14,973 nucleotides of DNA from Paracoccaceae bacterium (GTDB lineage Bacteria > Pseudomonadota > Alphaproteobacteria > Rhodobacterales > Rhodobacteraceae). Positions 1 through 6,878 of the stretch are shown in pieces. Positions within the stretch are counted from its first letter, which is position 1; each line of letters begins with the position of its first letter. The notes below the pieces were generated by a model. That model made no database searches, had not been told where the DNA came from, and was given only the letters and a program-made list of their open reading frames with translations. The position numbers were made by a program, and so were the translations under genes. The stretch lies in assembly GCA_009920225.1 (NCBI GenBank), contig RGAJ01000011.1, forward strand, positions 1 to 14,973, read 5' to 3'.

Positions 1-171
1 GCGCGCAAGGCACTAGGATTACATATTCCAACGCTTTTTATTGACTGCGGACGCCGCGCCAATCCCGAATTGGCCACGCTGGCGGATACGATGCAAGGCA
101 AATATATAAACCTTCCCCGCGCCAACGCGCAGGGCATTTTTGACAGTGCCCAAGCGCATTTACACCAATGA
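1..171 (+). CDS. bchD: BchD, magnesium chelatase subunit D (C-terminal fragment)
   Basis: Frame 1 is open from the first base and ends at TGA 169-171, giving the last 56 residues of a protein whose start lies left of the window. The fragment contains FIDCGRRANPELATLAD and ends IFDSAQAHLHQ, which resembles the end of the integrin-I/von Willebrand A-type domain of BchD. In the family, BchD forms the AAA+ motor complex with BchI and drives ATP-dependent Mg insertion into protoporphyrin IX held by BchH. The stop overlaps the bchO start as ATGA (168-171), the usual bchI-bchD-bchO order. With only the C-terminus visible the call rests on both the sequence and the bchO neighbour. Confidence 0.88.
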   Translation, partial: ARKALGLHIPTLFIDCGRRANPELATLADTMQGKYINLPRANAQGIFDSAQAHLHQ

Positions 172-1031
172 CACGCCAGACCATGCCATCGTGGTGGCCC
201 CACAGCACTGCGTCACGCTTCAACAGCGCATCGCCTTTTGCATGGCACAGCCAATGGATCGGGAACAGCGGTCCAAAGATCTTGTTGCTGCACGGAACAT
301 GCGCATCCACCCACAGTTGGGCGGGGGTTATGACGGGGCTTGAGCACGCGGGCCAGATCTGTGCCATTGACCTGCCTGGACACGGGTTTTCACCCGTCCC
401 CCCCGTTGGGCACAGTGGCCTTGATGCTTGCACCCGCGCAATAGCTGCGTTTTTGGATCAAAATGACTTTGCCCCCGATATTATCGTCGGACATTCTGCA
501 GGGGCCGCAATCGCCATGACCTTGGCGCATGCGGCACAGCTCACCCCAAAGGTCATCTGCGTGAACGCAGCCTTTGGGCAATTTTCCGGCATCGCGGGTG
601 TGATGTTTCCCTATATCGCAAAACTTGCCGCGGCCGCACCCTTTTCGGCACATATTTTATCCACCATTGCACAGGATACGGATCGCGTGAAACGGCTTTT
701 GGCAGGGACGGGTTCACAGATTTCTGCTGACAGCTTGCGCGCCTATTGCCATCTGTTCCAGTCGCGCCAACATGTCAAAGGCACGCTGCAATTTATGGCC
801 GAATGGGATTTAGGCGCCTTTTTGGATCGCTTGGCCGCAACCACAATTCCGCTAAGCTTGATCACAGGGGCACATGACAAAACGGTGCCGCCCCATATTT
901 CACGGGAATGGGCGGGACGTATAACGACCGCAAAGTTGATTGAAATTCCAACCTATGGACACTTGATCCAAGAAGAGGCCCCGCACATCATTGTGGATAT
1001 CATTTTATCCACGGTGCACGAGGCCTCATAA
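168..1031 (+). CDS. bchO: BchO, alpha/beta hydrolase, putative Mg-chelatase accessory protein
   Basis: A 287-residue alpha/beta-hydrolase fold protein. An oxyanion-type LHG motif is at residues 41-43, the nucleophile elbow GHSAG at 108-112 (Ser110), a probable acid Asp237 in GAHDKTVP, and the catalytic His265 in YGHLIQEE, so the full triad looks intact. BchO is routinely encoded after bchD in purple bacteria and is annotated as a Mg-chelatase accessory protein. Its actual substrate is not established to my knowledge, so the functional name rests on context. The ATG at 168 overlaps the bchD stop (ATGA), implying translational coupling. Length is normal for the family. It ends at TAA 1029-1031, six bases from the stop of the convergent cytochrome c2 gene. 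Confidence 0.9.
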   Translation: MTRQTMPSWWPHSTASRFNSASPFAWHSQWIGNSGPKILLLHGTCASTHSWAGVMTGLEHAGQICAIDLPGHGFSPVPPVGHSGLDACTRAIAAFLDQNDFAPDIIVGHSAGAAIAMTLAHAAQLTPKVICVNAAFGQFSGIAGVMFPYIAKLAAAAPFSAHILSTIAQDTDRVKRLLAGTGSQISADSLRAYCHLFQSRQHVKGTLQFMAEWDLGAFLDRLAATTIPLSLITGAHDKTVPPHISREWAGRITTAKLIEIPTYGHLIQEEAPHIIVDIILSTVHEAS

Positions 1032-1055
1032 AAATATTTATTCTGTGACTGAGGC
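1023..1055. terminator. Inverted repeat over the bchO/cycA convergent junction (possible weak bidirectional terminator)
   Basis: GCCTCA at 1023-1028 and its exact complement TGAGGC at 1050-1055 flank an AT-rich 21-base loop that holds both stop codons and a small AAATATTT palindrome (1032-1039). The position between converging genes suits a shared terminator. The stem is only 6 bp, the loop is long and no clear T-tract follows on either strand, so this is a weak candidate. Confidence 0.28.
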
Positions 1056-1469
1056 TAAATATGCCCAGATGTCCAATGCGTCGTCTTGTTTATTAAGTTT
1101 GAACGACATCTTGGATTTCGCTTTTTTGTCATCCAATTTGGTGCGCAAGAAATCGGTTGGATCGGCCAGATAGGTTACAAAATCCTCTTCTGCCCATACA
1201 AATCCTGTCTCACCCAATGCGACGATGCTATCGCCATATTTGAACCCTTCAAGGCTGCCTGCCACACGACCGACAACGCCATATAGGTTCGGGCCAGTTT
1301 TGCCACCTTTGACGATCTCTGTCCCATCTTCTTTAGCAATAACGTGACACGCCTTGCATTTTTTGAACCCTTTTTCGCCATCCTCGGCATTTCCGGTTGC
1401 ATGGCTTTCCGCGCTTGCCGCACCGGCGGCAAGGCTGAGGATCGTGACTAAAGTACCAATGTATTTCAT
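1038..1469 (-). CDS. cycA: Cytochrome c2 (periplasmic electron carrier to the reaction centre)
   Basis: A 143-residue class I c-type cytochrome. A Sec signal peptide covers about residues 1-20 (MKYIGTLVTI start, cleavage likely after ASA). The haem site CKACH is at 38-42 (Cys38, Cys41, His42) and the axial Met is probably Met121 in SKMSF. The block KTGPNLYGVVGR matches my memory of the Rhodobacter cytochrome c2 family. It shuttles electrons from cytochrome bc1 to the oxidised bacteriochlorophyll dimer. ATG 1469 is chosen because GGAG sits about 6 bases upstream and the signal peptide begins there; the frame could extend to a TTG at 1493, which would spoil the signal peptide. It is the last gene of the minus-strand run, 63 bases after hemA. 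A respiratory role as well is possible. Confidence 0.92.
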   Translation of the reverse strand: MKYIGTLVTILSLAAGAASAESHATGNAEDGEKGFKKCKACHVIAKEDGTEIVKGGKTGPNLYGVVGRVAGSLEGFKYGDSIVALGETGFVWAEEDFVTYLADPTDFLRTKLDDKKAKSKMSFKLNKQDDALDIWAYLASVTE

Positions 1470-1502
1470 ATTAGTCTCCACAACAGTATTCAAAATAGTA
1501 GT

Positions 1503-1526
1503 ATGGCATCCTATCTACCATGCCAT
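1503..1526 (-). promoter_or_regulatory. Perfect 7-bp hairpin between hemA and cycA
   Basis: ATGGCAT (1503-1509) and ATGCCAT (1520-1526) are exact reverse complements around a 10-base loop, in the only sizeable gap (1470-1532) of the minus-strand run. It lies 7 bases past the hemA stop. It could be a partial terminator, an mRNA-processing or stabilising stem for the cycA message, or an operator. Only a short, interrupted T-rich stretch follows on the minus strand, so a strong terminator is unlikely. I could not identify a convincing promoter for cycA in the gap. Confidence 0.4.
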
Positions 1527-1532
1527 TTACGA

Positions 1533-2747
1533 TTATGCCACTGCCCGCGCCAAGGCGCATTGGCGCCAAAGGATAGTCAGCGACGCAATCAAATGGTCAA
1601 TGTCTGCATCGGTGTGATAGGGCGATGGCGTAAAGCGAAGCCGCTCGGTGCCCTTGGGAACAGTCGGATAGTTGATCGGTTGAACATAGATGCCATATTG
1701 GTTCATCAAAATATCCGCCAATTCCCGACACTTAACAGGGTCTTTGATCATCACAGGGATGATATGGGACGGATTGTCCAGATGCGGAATACCTGCGCGA
1801 TCCAATCCCGCGCGCAGTTTTTTGACCTGCTCGCGTTGTTTCATCCGTTCGACATTTGATGTTTTTAGATGCGCAATCGACGCGCGTGCCCCCGCCGCAA
1901 CGGCAGGCGGTAACGCAGTTGTGAAAATGAACCCGCTGGCAAACGACCGCACAAAATCACACAAGTGAGTCGACCCCGTGATATAGCCCCCCATGACGCC
2001 ATAAGCTTTGCCAAGCGTGCCCTCGATCAATGTGATCCGGTCGGCAAGGCCGCGTTCTTCGGACACGCCGCCGCCGCATGGACCATAAAGACCAACGGCA
2101 TGAACCTCGTCCAAATAGGTCATCGCGCCATGCTTTTCTGCGACCTCGACGATTTCATCCATGGGACAGATATCGCCATCCATTGAATAGACGGATTCAA
2201 ACGCCACGATCTTGGGGCGATCATTGGGGATGGCAGAGAGTTTGCGATCCAAATCTTCGGGATCATTGTGTTTCCAGATCACCTTATCCGCCCGCGAATG
2301 GCGAATGCCTTCGATCATGCTTGCGTGGTTCAACGCATCCGACAAGATTACAGCATTGGGCAACATCGATCCCAATGTGCTGAGCGCCGCCCAATTTGAA
2401 ACATACCCAGAGGTGAACAGCAACGCGGCCTCTTTGCCGTGCAGATCTGCCAATTCTTTTTCCAACAGACGGTGATGATGGTTGGTCCCCGAAATATTTC
2501 GCGTGCCCCCTGCCCCACAGCCGCTGCTGTCGATCACGTCTTTCATTGCTTGGCGCACAACGGGATGCTGCCCCATGCCCAAATAATCATTGGAACACCA
2601 AACGATCACTTCGTCCGGGCCGTGATCATCATGGCTTTTGGCTTTGGGAAACGCACCGCATTTCCGTTCAAGTTCGGCGAAAATACGATAATTACCATCG
2701 TTCTTTAACTTTTGCAGTTGGTCTGCAAACAGTGCATCATAATCCAT
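1533..2747 (-). CDS. hemA: 5-aminolevulinate synthase (HemA)
   Basis: A 404-residue PLP enzyme that condenses glycine with succinyl-CoA to 5-aminolevulinate, the first committed step of haem and bacteriochlorophyll synthesis in alphaproteobacteria (C4 route). Visible landmarks are the start [14 protein letters not shown], the YLGMGQHP substrate region near residue 55, the DEVHAVG motif at 213-219, and the PLP lysine Lys247 in EGTLGKAYG. Length is close to the roughly 407 residues I recall for Rhodobacter ALAS. The ATG at 2747 has an AAGGA ribosome-binding site 5-6 bases upstream and lies 11 bases inside the end of puhE. Placement in the photosynthesis operon suggests a copy expressed together with pigment synthesis. 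Whether a second ALAS exists elsewhere in the genome cannot be seen. Confidence 0.97.
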   Translation of the reverse strand: MDYDALFADQLQKLKNDGNYRIFAELERKCGAFPKAKSHDDHGPDEVIVWCSNDYLGMGQHPVVRQAMKDVIDSSGCGAGGTRNISGTNHHHRLLEKELADLHGKEAALLFTSGYVSNWAALSTLGSMLPNAVILSDALNHASMIEGIRHSRADKVIWKHNDPEDLDRKLSAIPNDRPKIVAFESVYSMDGDICPMDEIVEVAEKHGAMTYLDEVHAVGLYGPCGGGVSEERGLADRITLIEGTLGKAYGVMGGYITGSTHLCDFVRSFASGFIFTTALPPAVAAGARASIAHLKTSNVERMKQREQVKKLRAGLDRAGIPHLDNPSHIIPVMIKDPVKCRELADILMNQYGIYVQPINYPTVPKGTERLRFTPSPYHTDADIDHLIASLTILWRQCALARAVA

Positions 2748-3555
2748 GGGAATCCTTTCGCCGATATTTTTGTTCTATGTGTTTATGTGTGTCAGGGATC
2801 ATCCAACGCCAAAGCCGTGCATCTGGAACAGGCAAAACCATCACCCAATGTTCCACCAAGGCCAAAGCCGTCAGCGCAGATAATAAAGAAAAGCCAATGA
2901 CCTGTGGATCAAGCGTATGCGCATATACACGTTCAATCCAACAGGCCAAGGCAAAGGTCAGAAGCGTCACCGAAACAGGGAAAAACCAGTTCATCGAGGT
3001 GATCCGAAAATGGCTGTTTAAATGGGCCAAGGCCTTTGGGACAAATTCAACATTGACCCGTGGCACCCCAAAAAACAGGTTCAGTTTGGCAAAGACACGG
3101 GCGCAGTACAAAATGACAAAGGTCCACATGCCAAAGCTGTTTGGCGCGCCCCATCCGATATAGACAATCACGCCAAGTGACGCCAAAAGCGCAATTTCAT
3201 GATAGGCCAACGTGCCCCATGCCCTGACAAACCGTTCAAACGGTGCAATCCCTTGTGGGCATTCCGACATGTTCGGACCTGTGATAACGCCCGTCAAAAA
3301 GGCAAATTCGATCCAGCCCCAAACGCAGAGGACGGAAAAAAATGCCTGATAGACCGCCCATGTGGTCAAAACCGGCGCGCTGAATTCGATCCCGATCAAA
3401 CCCAGCGCAAAAATGGGCACAGTCAACAGGCACATCAGTTGTCGCTGTGCCGCGGTCAATCGATCGCACAGCCTGACCGCGACCAATATAATGCCGGTGG
3501 AAAACCACCAACTAAAGATCGCGACAAGGCAGGCTATGACGATTGGGTTAGACAT
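2737..3555 (-). CDS. puhE: PuhE, photosynthetic complex assembly membrane protein
   Basis: A 272-residue polytopic inner-membrane protein with about seven hydrophobic segments, beginning [20 protein letters not shown] and carrying a charged cytoplasm-type C-terminus ([12 protein letters not shown]). It fits the DUF3623/PuhE family, named putative photosynthetic complex assembly protein 2. In Rhodobacter, loss of PuhE alters reaction centre/LH1 levels and pigment accumulation; the molecular activity is unknown. No catalytic motif is evident. The start codon shares one base with the acsF stop (TAATG, 3555-3557), pointing to translational reinitiation; a GGAG about 11 bases upstream lies within acsF. 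The end overlaps hemA by 11 bases. Confidence 0.9.
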   Translation of the reverse strand: MSNPIVIACLVAIFSWWFSTGIILVAVRLCDRLTAAQRQLMCLLTVPIFALGLIGIEFSAPVLTTWAVYQAFFSVLCVWGWIEFAFLTGVITGPNMSECPQGIAPFERFVRAWGTLAYHEIALLASLGVIVYIGWGAPNSFGMWTFVILYCARVFAKLNLFFGVPRVNVEFVPKALAHLNSHFRITSMNWFFPVSVTLLTFALACWIERVYAHTLDPQVIGFSLLSALTALALVEHWVMVLPVPDARLWRWMIPDTHKHIEQKYRRKDSHGL

Positions 3556-4652
3556 TAATACGACGGCTCCAGTCGCGTGAATTTAGGAACCGCATGCTTT
3601 TTCGCAGGAATGGTATAGAGCGCGACAAACGCCAACCCCGCCCGCAAGCTTGCCCCGAATTGCGCCAATTTTTTACCCTTGGCTTTGGCGGCGGCCAAAT
3701 CCACATTTGCCTTTTGCAAACGCTTCAATGCCGCATCCCAACGGGGATGATCGATATCCAAGGTAATTGGAAAAATCTGTTCGCTAAGTTTCGAGGTCTT
3801 TGTAAAGACCTCATGCGCATACCAATCAGGATCTACGCCCAACGCCTTGTGAAAGGCGGGGCGTTGGTGATCGCGCACATACATCGTCCCATAAACCGCG
3901 GTGAGGAAAAATTTGATCCACCACACATTGATGCCGCGTGTCAATTTTGGATCGGTTTTCATCAACAATGCAAAGGCTTCGCCATGGGCAAATTCGTCAT
4001 TGCACCATTCTTCAAACCATTTGAAAATCGGGTGAAAGCGATGCTGCGGATTTTGCTCAAGATGGCGGAAAATGGTGATATAGCGTGCATAGCCAATCTT
4101 TTCCGACAGATAGGTGGCGTAATAGATGAATTTTGGCCGAAAATAGGTGTATTTCTTTTTCTGCGTCAAAAAACCAAGGTTCACGGCAACCCCTGCTTCG
4201 CGTAGGGCGTCGTTGATGAACCCCGCATGACGCGCTTCGTCACGCGCCATCAGTTGGAACAACTGCGTGATGTCTTTGTTTGAACCGCGGCGCTTCATCT
4301 CTTTGTACAAAACGCATCCCGAAAATTCGGCGGTACACGAGCTGATCAAAAAATCGATGAATTCTTTTTTTAACGTCGGCTCCATTCCCGCCCAATCGAC
4401 GGTGTCCCAATCTTGGTTCTTTTTGAAATGACCCTTGTTTGGATCACTCAACATCCGATCAATCAGCGGATCCCATTCATCACGAATGTTGCTGACATCG
4501 ATGGCGTCAAGCTCGTCAAAATCGGTGGTGTAAAACCGTGGTGTCAACAGCGTGTCTTGCATCGCGACCTGTGTCGCGGCATCACTGTCAATCGTGTCTT
4601 GCAGGGCAAGAGCCTCTTCTGCGGTGGCGGCGTCTGCGGAATGCATATTCAT
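3555..4652 (-). CDS. acsF: AcsF, oxygen-dependent Mg-protoporphyrin IX monomethyl ester cyclase
   Basis: A 365-residue ferritin-like di-iron enzyme that uses O2 to close the isocyclic (E) ring, turning Mg-protoporphyrin monomethyl ester into divinyl protochlorophyllide. Di-iron ligand motifs are visible: Glu109 in TAEFSG, the first ExxH at 139-142 (DEARH), probably Glu184 (SEKIGYARY), and the second ExxH at 220-223 (DEFAH). The roughly 45-residue N-terminal leader is Ala/Asp/Glu-rich and looks flexible. The start at 4652 has GAGG about 7 bases upstream and overlaps the bciE stop as ATGA (4649-4652). Alphaproteobacterial AcsF is known to need the small protein BciE, encoded immediately upstream here. 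Because it requires O2, its presence fits an aerobic or facultative phototroph. Confidence 0.97.
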   Translation of the reverse strand: MNMHSADAATAEEALALQDTIDSDAATQVAMQDTLLTPRFYTTDFDELDAIDVSNIRDEWDPLIDRMLSDPNKGHFKKNQDWDTVDWAGMEPTLKKEFIDFLISSCTAEFSGCVLYKEMKRRGSNKDITQLFQLMARDEARHAGFINDALREAGVAVNLGFLTQKKKYTYFRPKFIYYATYLSEKIGYARYITIFRHLEQNPQHRFHPIFKWFEEWCNDEFAHGEAFALLMKTDPKLTRGINVWWIKFFLTAVYGTMYVRDHQRPAFHKALGVDPDWYAHEVFTKTSKLSEQIFPITLDIDHPRWDAALKRLQKANVDLAAAKAKGKKLAQFGASLRAGLAFVALYTIPAKKHAVPKFTRLEPSY

Positions 4653-4945
4653 GACAGCACCTCATCGGAAAACGAAAATTCGCACAGTTCCATGACCTCT
4701 AGGTCACCCGTCGCGCGGGTCCAAAGACGTTCAAGGGCGCTAGCGCGCACGATCACGGCATTGCGGTCTTCGCTGACGATCTGGCCAAAGGGGGCCATGA
4801 TTTCAGGTCCTTCAACTTGGACCACATCCCCTGGATAAATGACTGCCCCATTGTTGAACCGCACATGGGCGTGCAGGCTTTCGAAACAGTGGCTGATTTC
4901 AACGGTACAAGGAACATATTCTTTGGTTCGTGTGAAAAATCCCAT
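4649..4945 (-). CDS. bciE: BciE, small subunit/partner of the oxygen-dependent cyclase
   Basis: A 98-residue soluble protein with no signal peptide or membrane segment, starting MGFFTRTKEYVPCTVEIS. It holds a beta-rich middle (NNGAVIYPGDVVQVEG) and an acidic end (LCEFSFSDEVLS). By size and location between puhC and acsF it matches BciE, shown in alphaproteobacteria to be required for AcsF cyclase activity (the counterpart of cyanobacterial Ycf54, though unrelated in sequence). The name rests mainly on position and length, since I have no alignment. ATG 4945 is chosen: GGA lies 8 bases upstream, only 2 bases separate it from the puhC stop, and the longer frame to 5032 would run deep into puhC. 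Its stop overlaps the acsF start by 4 bases, which would favour matched amounts of the two partners. Confidence 0.78.
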   Translation of the reverse strand: MGFFTRTKEYVPCTVEISHCFESLHAHVRFNNGAVIYPGDVVQVEGPEIMAPFGQIVSEDRNAVIVRASALERLWTRATGDLEVMELCEFSFSDEVLS

Positions 4946-4947
4946 GG

Positions 4948-5418
4948 TTATTTTCCTTTCATTGCTTTGGCTACGAGCATGGCAAAAGCGCGGGAATTTA
5001 CCGCGCCAAATCCCATCAGATCCGCTTGCCATTCGGTCTGAGGGTCGAAAATCGACAGACGGTTATTCTCCCGCCAAATAATATGAACAGGCGCATCCAA
5101 GGGTGCCCCCGCCTGGGTGCGATTGCGATCAATGACGCGCCCCACACCCGCAATAAAACCACCCTCATCGCCCGACATATCAGCCAAGAGCGTGCCATCT
5201 TCGTGATAGACGCGCACCGCACCGCTTTGATCGGCATCAATGCGCAGGGCAACCATCGCGGTAATGTCGGCCGCGGGCGGCGTGGCGGTGGCAGGCATGC
5301 CAATCACCTTTGCAATCGTGACCGCGCACAACACCAAAATGACCATGGCAAACATCGACCACAACGCAACTGCGGGAATGGTTTCATTTGGCTTTTTTGA
5401 TACGTGAACGTGGGTCAT
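4948..5418 (-). CDS. puhC: PuhC, photosynthetic complex assembly protein
   Basis: A 156-residue protein with one N-terminal membrane anchor (about residues 15-38, AVALWSMFAMVILVLCAVTI) followed by a mainly periplasmic domain. The end of the chain, WQADLMGFGAVNSRAFAMLV, is the kind of conserved C-terminus I associate with PuhC. In Rhodobacter PuhC is needed for normal reaction centre/LH1 core assembly and growth by photosynthesis; it is not a pigment-binding subunit. ATG 5418 has AGGA about 7-8 bases upstream, and the gene follows puhB after 9 bases. The bciE ribosome-binding site lies within its last codons. Alternative functions are not suggested by the sequence. Confidence 0.9.
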   Translation of the reverse strand: MTHVHVSKKPNETIPAVALWSMFAMVILVLCAVTIAKVIGMPATATPPAADITAMVALRIDADQSGAVRVYHEDGTLLADMSGDEGGFIAGVGRVIDRNRTQAGAPLDAPVHIIWRENNRLSIFDPQTEWQADLMGFGAVNSRAFAMLVAKAMKGK

Positions 5419-5427
5419 ATTGGTTTC

Positions 5428-6066
5428 CTATTGCGTTATGACACCCAATTGCGGTGTCTCGCTTTGCCTGTTGTTTTGTGTTTCGATCACGCGGGCTTTG
5501 GCGGCTTTGGCCAAAATATGCGCGACAGCTTCGGCATTTGGGATGGCACGCAATGTGGGTTGCGGTCTGGCGAAATGCCATGGCCGCGCATGGGGCCACA
5601 GGACAAGGAACGAAAACTTCGTTCCCCCTTTTGTTTCCAGCGCGATGTTGCCAAACCCTTTTGCACGCTTTGCAAGCGCGGCGTTTTCGATTTGGGTAAA
5701 GGGAATGTTCAATGTCACGGTTAAGGCCGCACCGACGCGCATCGCGACCCGTTTGTTGGTGATGGTATAGACCGTGGCGCGGGATTGGATGATCCCGACG
5801 ATGATGAACAACAGCGCGACCACAGCGCCGATCACCACAAAAGGCAATGAAACCGCAACAGCGCGGTCAAAGGGCACAACATCCATCACGGTCACAAAAC
5901 GCCACAGCGTCAACAGACCGAAATATCCAATCACCCACCACAGGTTCATGGACGCAACCGTCAAATGCCACCAATGTGGCCGACCCTGCCACAAGATGAC
6001 CTCGCCCCGAGGCAAATGTTCGGGCAAACCTTTAATGGGTTCAATGGCAAAATCATCGTGTGACAT
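5428..6066 (-). CDS. puhB: PuhB, reaction-centre assembly factor (bacterial PH domain)
   Basis: A 212-residue inner-membrane protein. The N-terminal GLPEHLPRGEVILWQGRP (13-30) is typical of PuhB; two or three membrane segments follow (about 40-58 and 72-94), then a PH-like domain (TVYTITNKRVAMRVG, 98-112, through about 165) and a basic, low-complexity tail. PuhB is known from Rhodobacter as a dimeric assembly factor that promotes reaction-centre formation. ATG 6066 has AAGGA about 6 bases upstream. It sits 17 bases after puhA and 9 bases before puhC, keeping the canonical puhABC order. Confidence 0.92.
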   Translation of the reverse strand: MSHDDFAIEPIKGLPEHLPRGEVILWQGRPHWWHLTVASMNLWWVIGYFGLLTLWRFVTVMDVVPFDRAVAVSLPFVVIGAVVALLFIIVGIIQSRATVYTITNKRVAMRVGAALTVTLNIPFTQIENAALAKRAKGFGNIALETKGGTKFSFLVLWPHARPWHFARPQPTLRAIPNAEAVAHILAKAAKARVIETQNNRQSETPQLGVITQ

Positions 6067-6083
6067 GGTCGATCCTTGTTCGG

Positions 6084-6851
6084 TTACAGTTGTGGCTCAA
6101 GCCGCTCAGCAGAAGCGTAAAGCGTTCCACCTGCGTAATAGGCAGAAATCTTTTCTTCTTCCAAAAGCGTGACTTGATTGCCCGATTTGTGCTTGGGAAC
6201 ATCGTTGAAATGTTTGCCAAAGATCGATTTGATTGCCACACGGTTGGAATGGATCCGCGCCATTGTCATAGGCACCAATCGCGTGCCTTCGCCGATGGTT
6301 GGGCCCAAGTCGATTTCCAGATAGCGCACCAGTTGTTCGGGCTCATCAATCCACATGTCACAGATATGCCCGACGATTTCGCCGTCACCTGCCATCACGG
6401 GCAAACCACGCGGATCACGTCCGCCTGCCACGAAAAATTTATCGCTGCATGACAGCGGAATAATCTTTGGATGACCATGAGCATCCAATTCCGCAAGATC
6501 GCGCCGCGCTGCCCATGCCGCAGGACCCACACCATCCTTCATTGGATTGCCGGTGGGTTCAAACGGATATCCATTTGCAACGCTGGTTTGGCGCAGGGCG
6601 ACATCCCGTTTTTCACCATCCGCATTGGGAACGGTCACATCCCCGCGGCCATGGGGCAATTTGAATGTCTTGGGTTCAGGGACGGGAAACATCCCCTGAT
6701 TTGCCGCCACGGACCCGTCGTCATTTTCCAACGGATAGCCTTCGCGCATATTTTCGCGCTGGATGTAAAAAATCAAAAGCGCGAAAAAGATCCAGAACAG
6801 CCACAACGCTGCGCTGACCAGATCAAAGTTTCCAAAAAATGTTGTCGTCAT
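6084..6851 (-). CDS. puhA: Photosynthetic reaction centre H subunit
   Basis: A 255-residue protein with one N-terminal membrane helix (about 11-30, LVSAALWLFWIFFALLIFYI) and a PRC-barrel cytoplasmic domain. It caps the L and M subunits and carries protons to the secondary quinone QB. Residues known from R. sphaeroides for proton entry and metal binding have counterparts at one position less: Asp123, His125 and His127 in LDAHGHP, and Glu172/Arg176 in PEQLVRYLE. The late block VTLLEEEKISAYYAGG is also family-typical. It is slightly shorter at the C-terminus than the roughly 260 residues of R. sphaeroides. ATG 6851 has AAGGA about 7-8 bases upstream, in a 27-base gap after lhaA. The genes for the L and M subunits (pufLM) are not in this window. 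Confidence 0.97.
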   Translation of the reverse strand: MTTTFFGNFDLVSAALWLFWIFFALLIFYIQRENMREGYPLENDDGSVAANQGMFPVPEPKTFKLPHGRGDVTVPNADGEKRDVALRQTSVANGYPFEPTGNPMKDGVGPAAWAARRDLAELDAHGHPKIIPLSCSDKFFVAGGRDPRGLPVMAGDGEIVGHICDMWIDEPEQLVRYLEIDLGPTIGEGTRLVPMTMARIHSNRVAIKSIFGKHFNDVPKHKSGNQVTLLEEEKISAYYAGGTLYASAERLEPQL

Positions 6852-6878
6852 GTCAGTTTCCTTTCAAAACCGAGCCAA

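Noticed and set aside
38..433. 131-codon open frame on the - strand opposite bchD/bchO
   Set aside because: Composition is unlike a real protein here and it crosses the bchD-bchO junction, where both + strand genes are well supported.
1470..1532. PpsR/CrtJ-type operator (TGT-N12-ACA) near cycA
   Set aside because: I looked in this gap and around 1032-1080 and in the short gaps at 6852-6878 and 9892-9922 and saw no matching spaced pair. Coding sequences were not scanned exhaustively.
4946..5032. 29-codon extension of bciE into puhC
   Set aside because: It would overlap a well-supported puhC end; the internal ATG at 4945 has a good ribosome-binding site.
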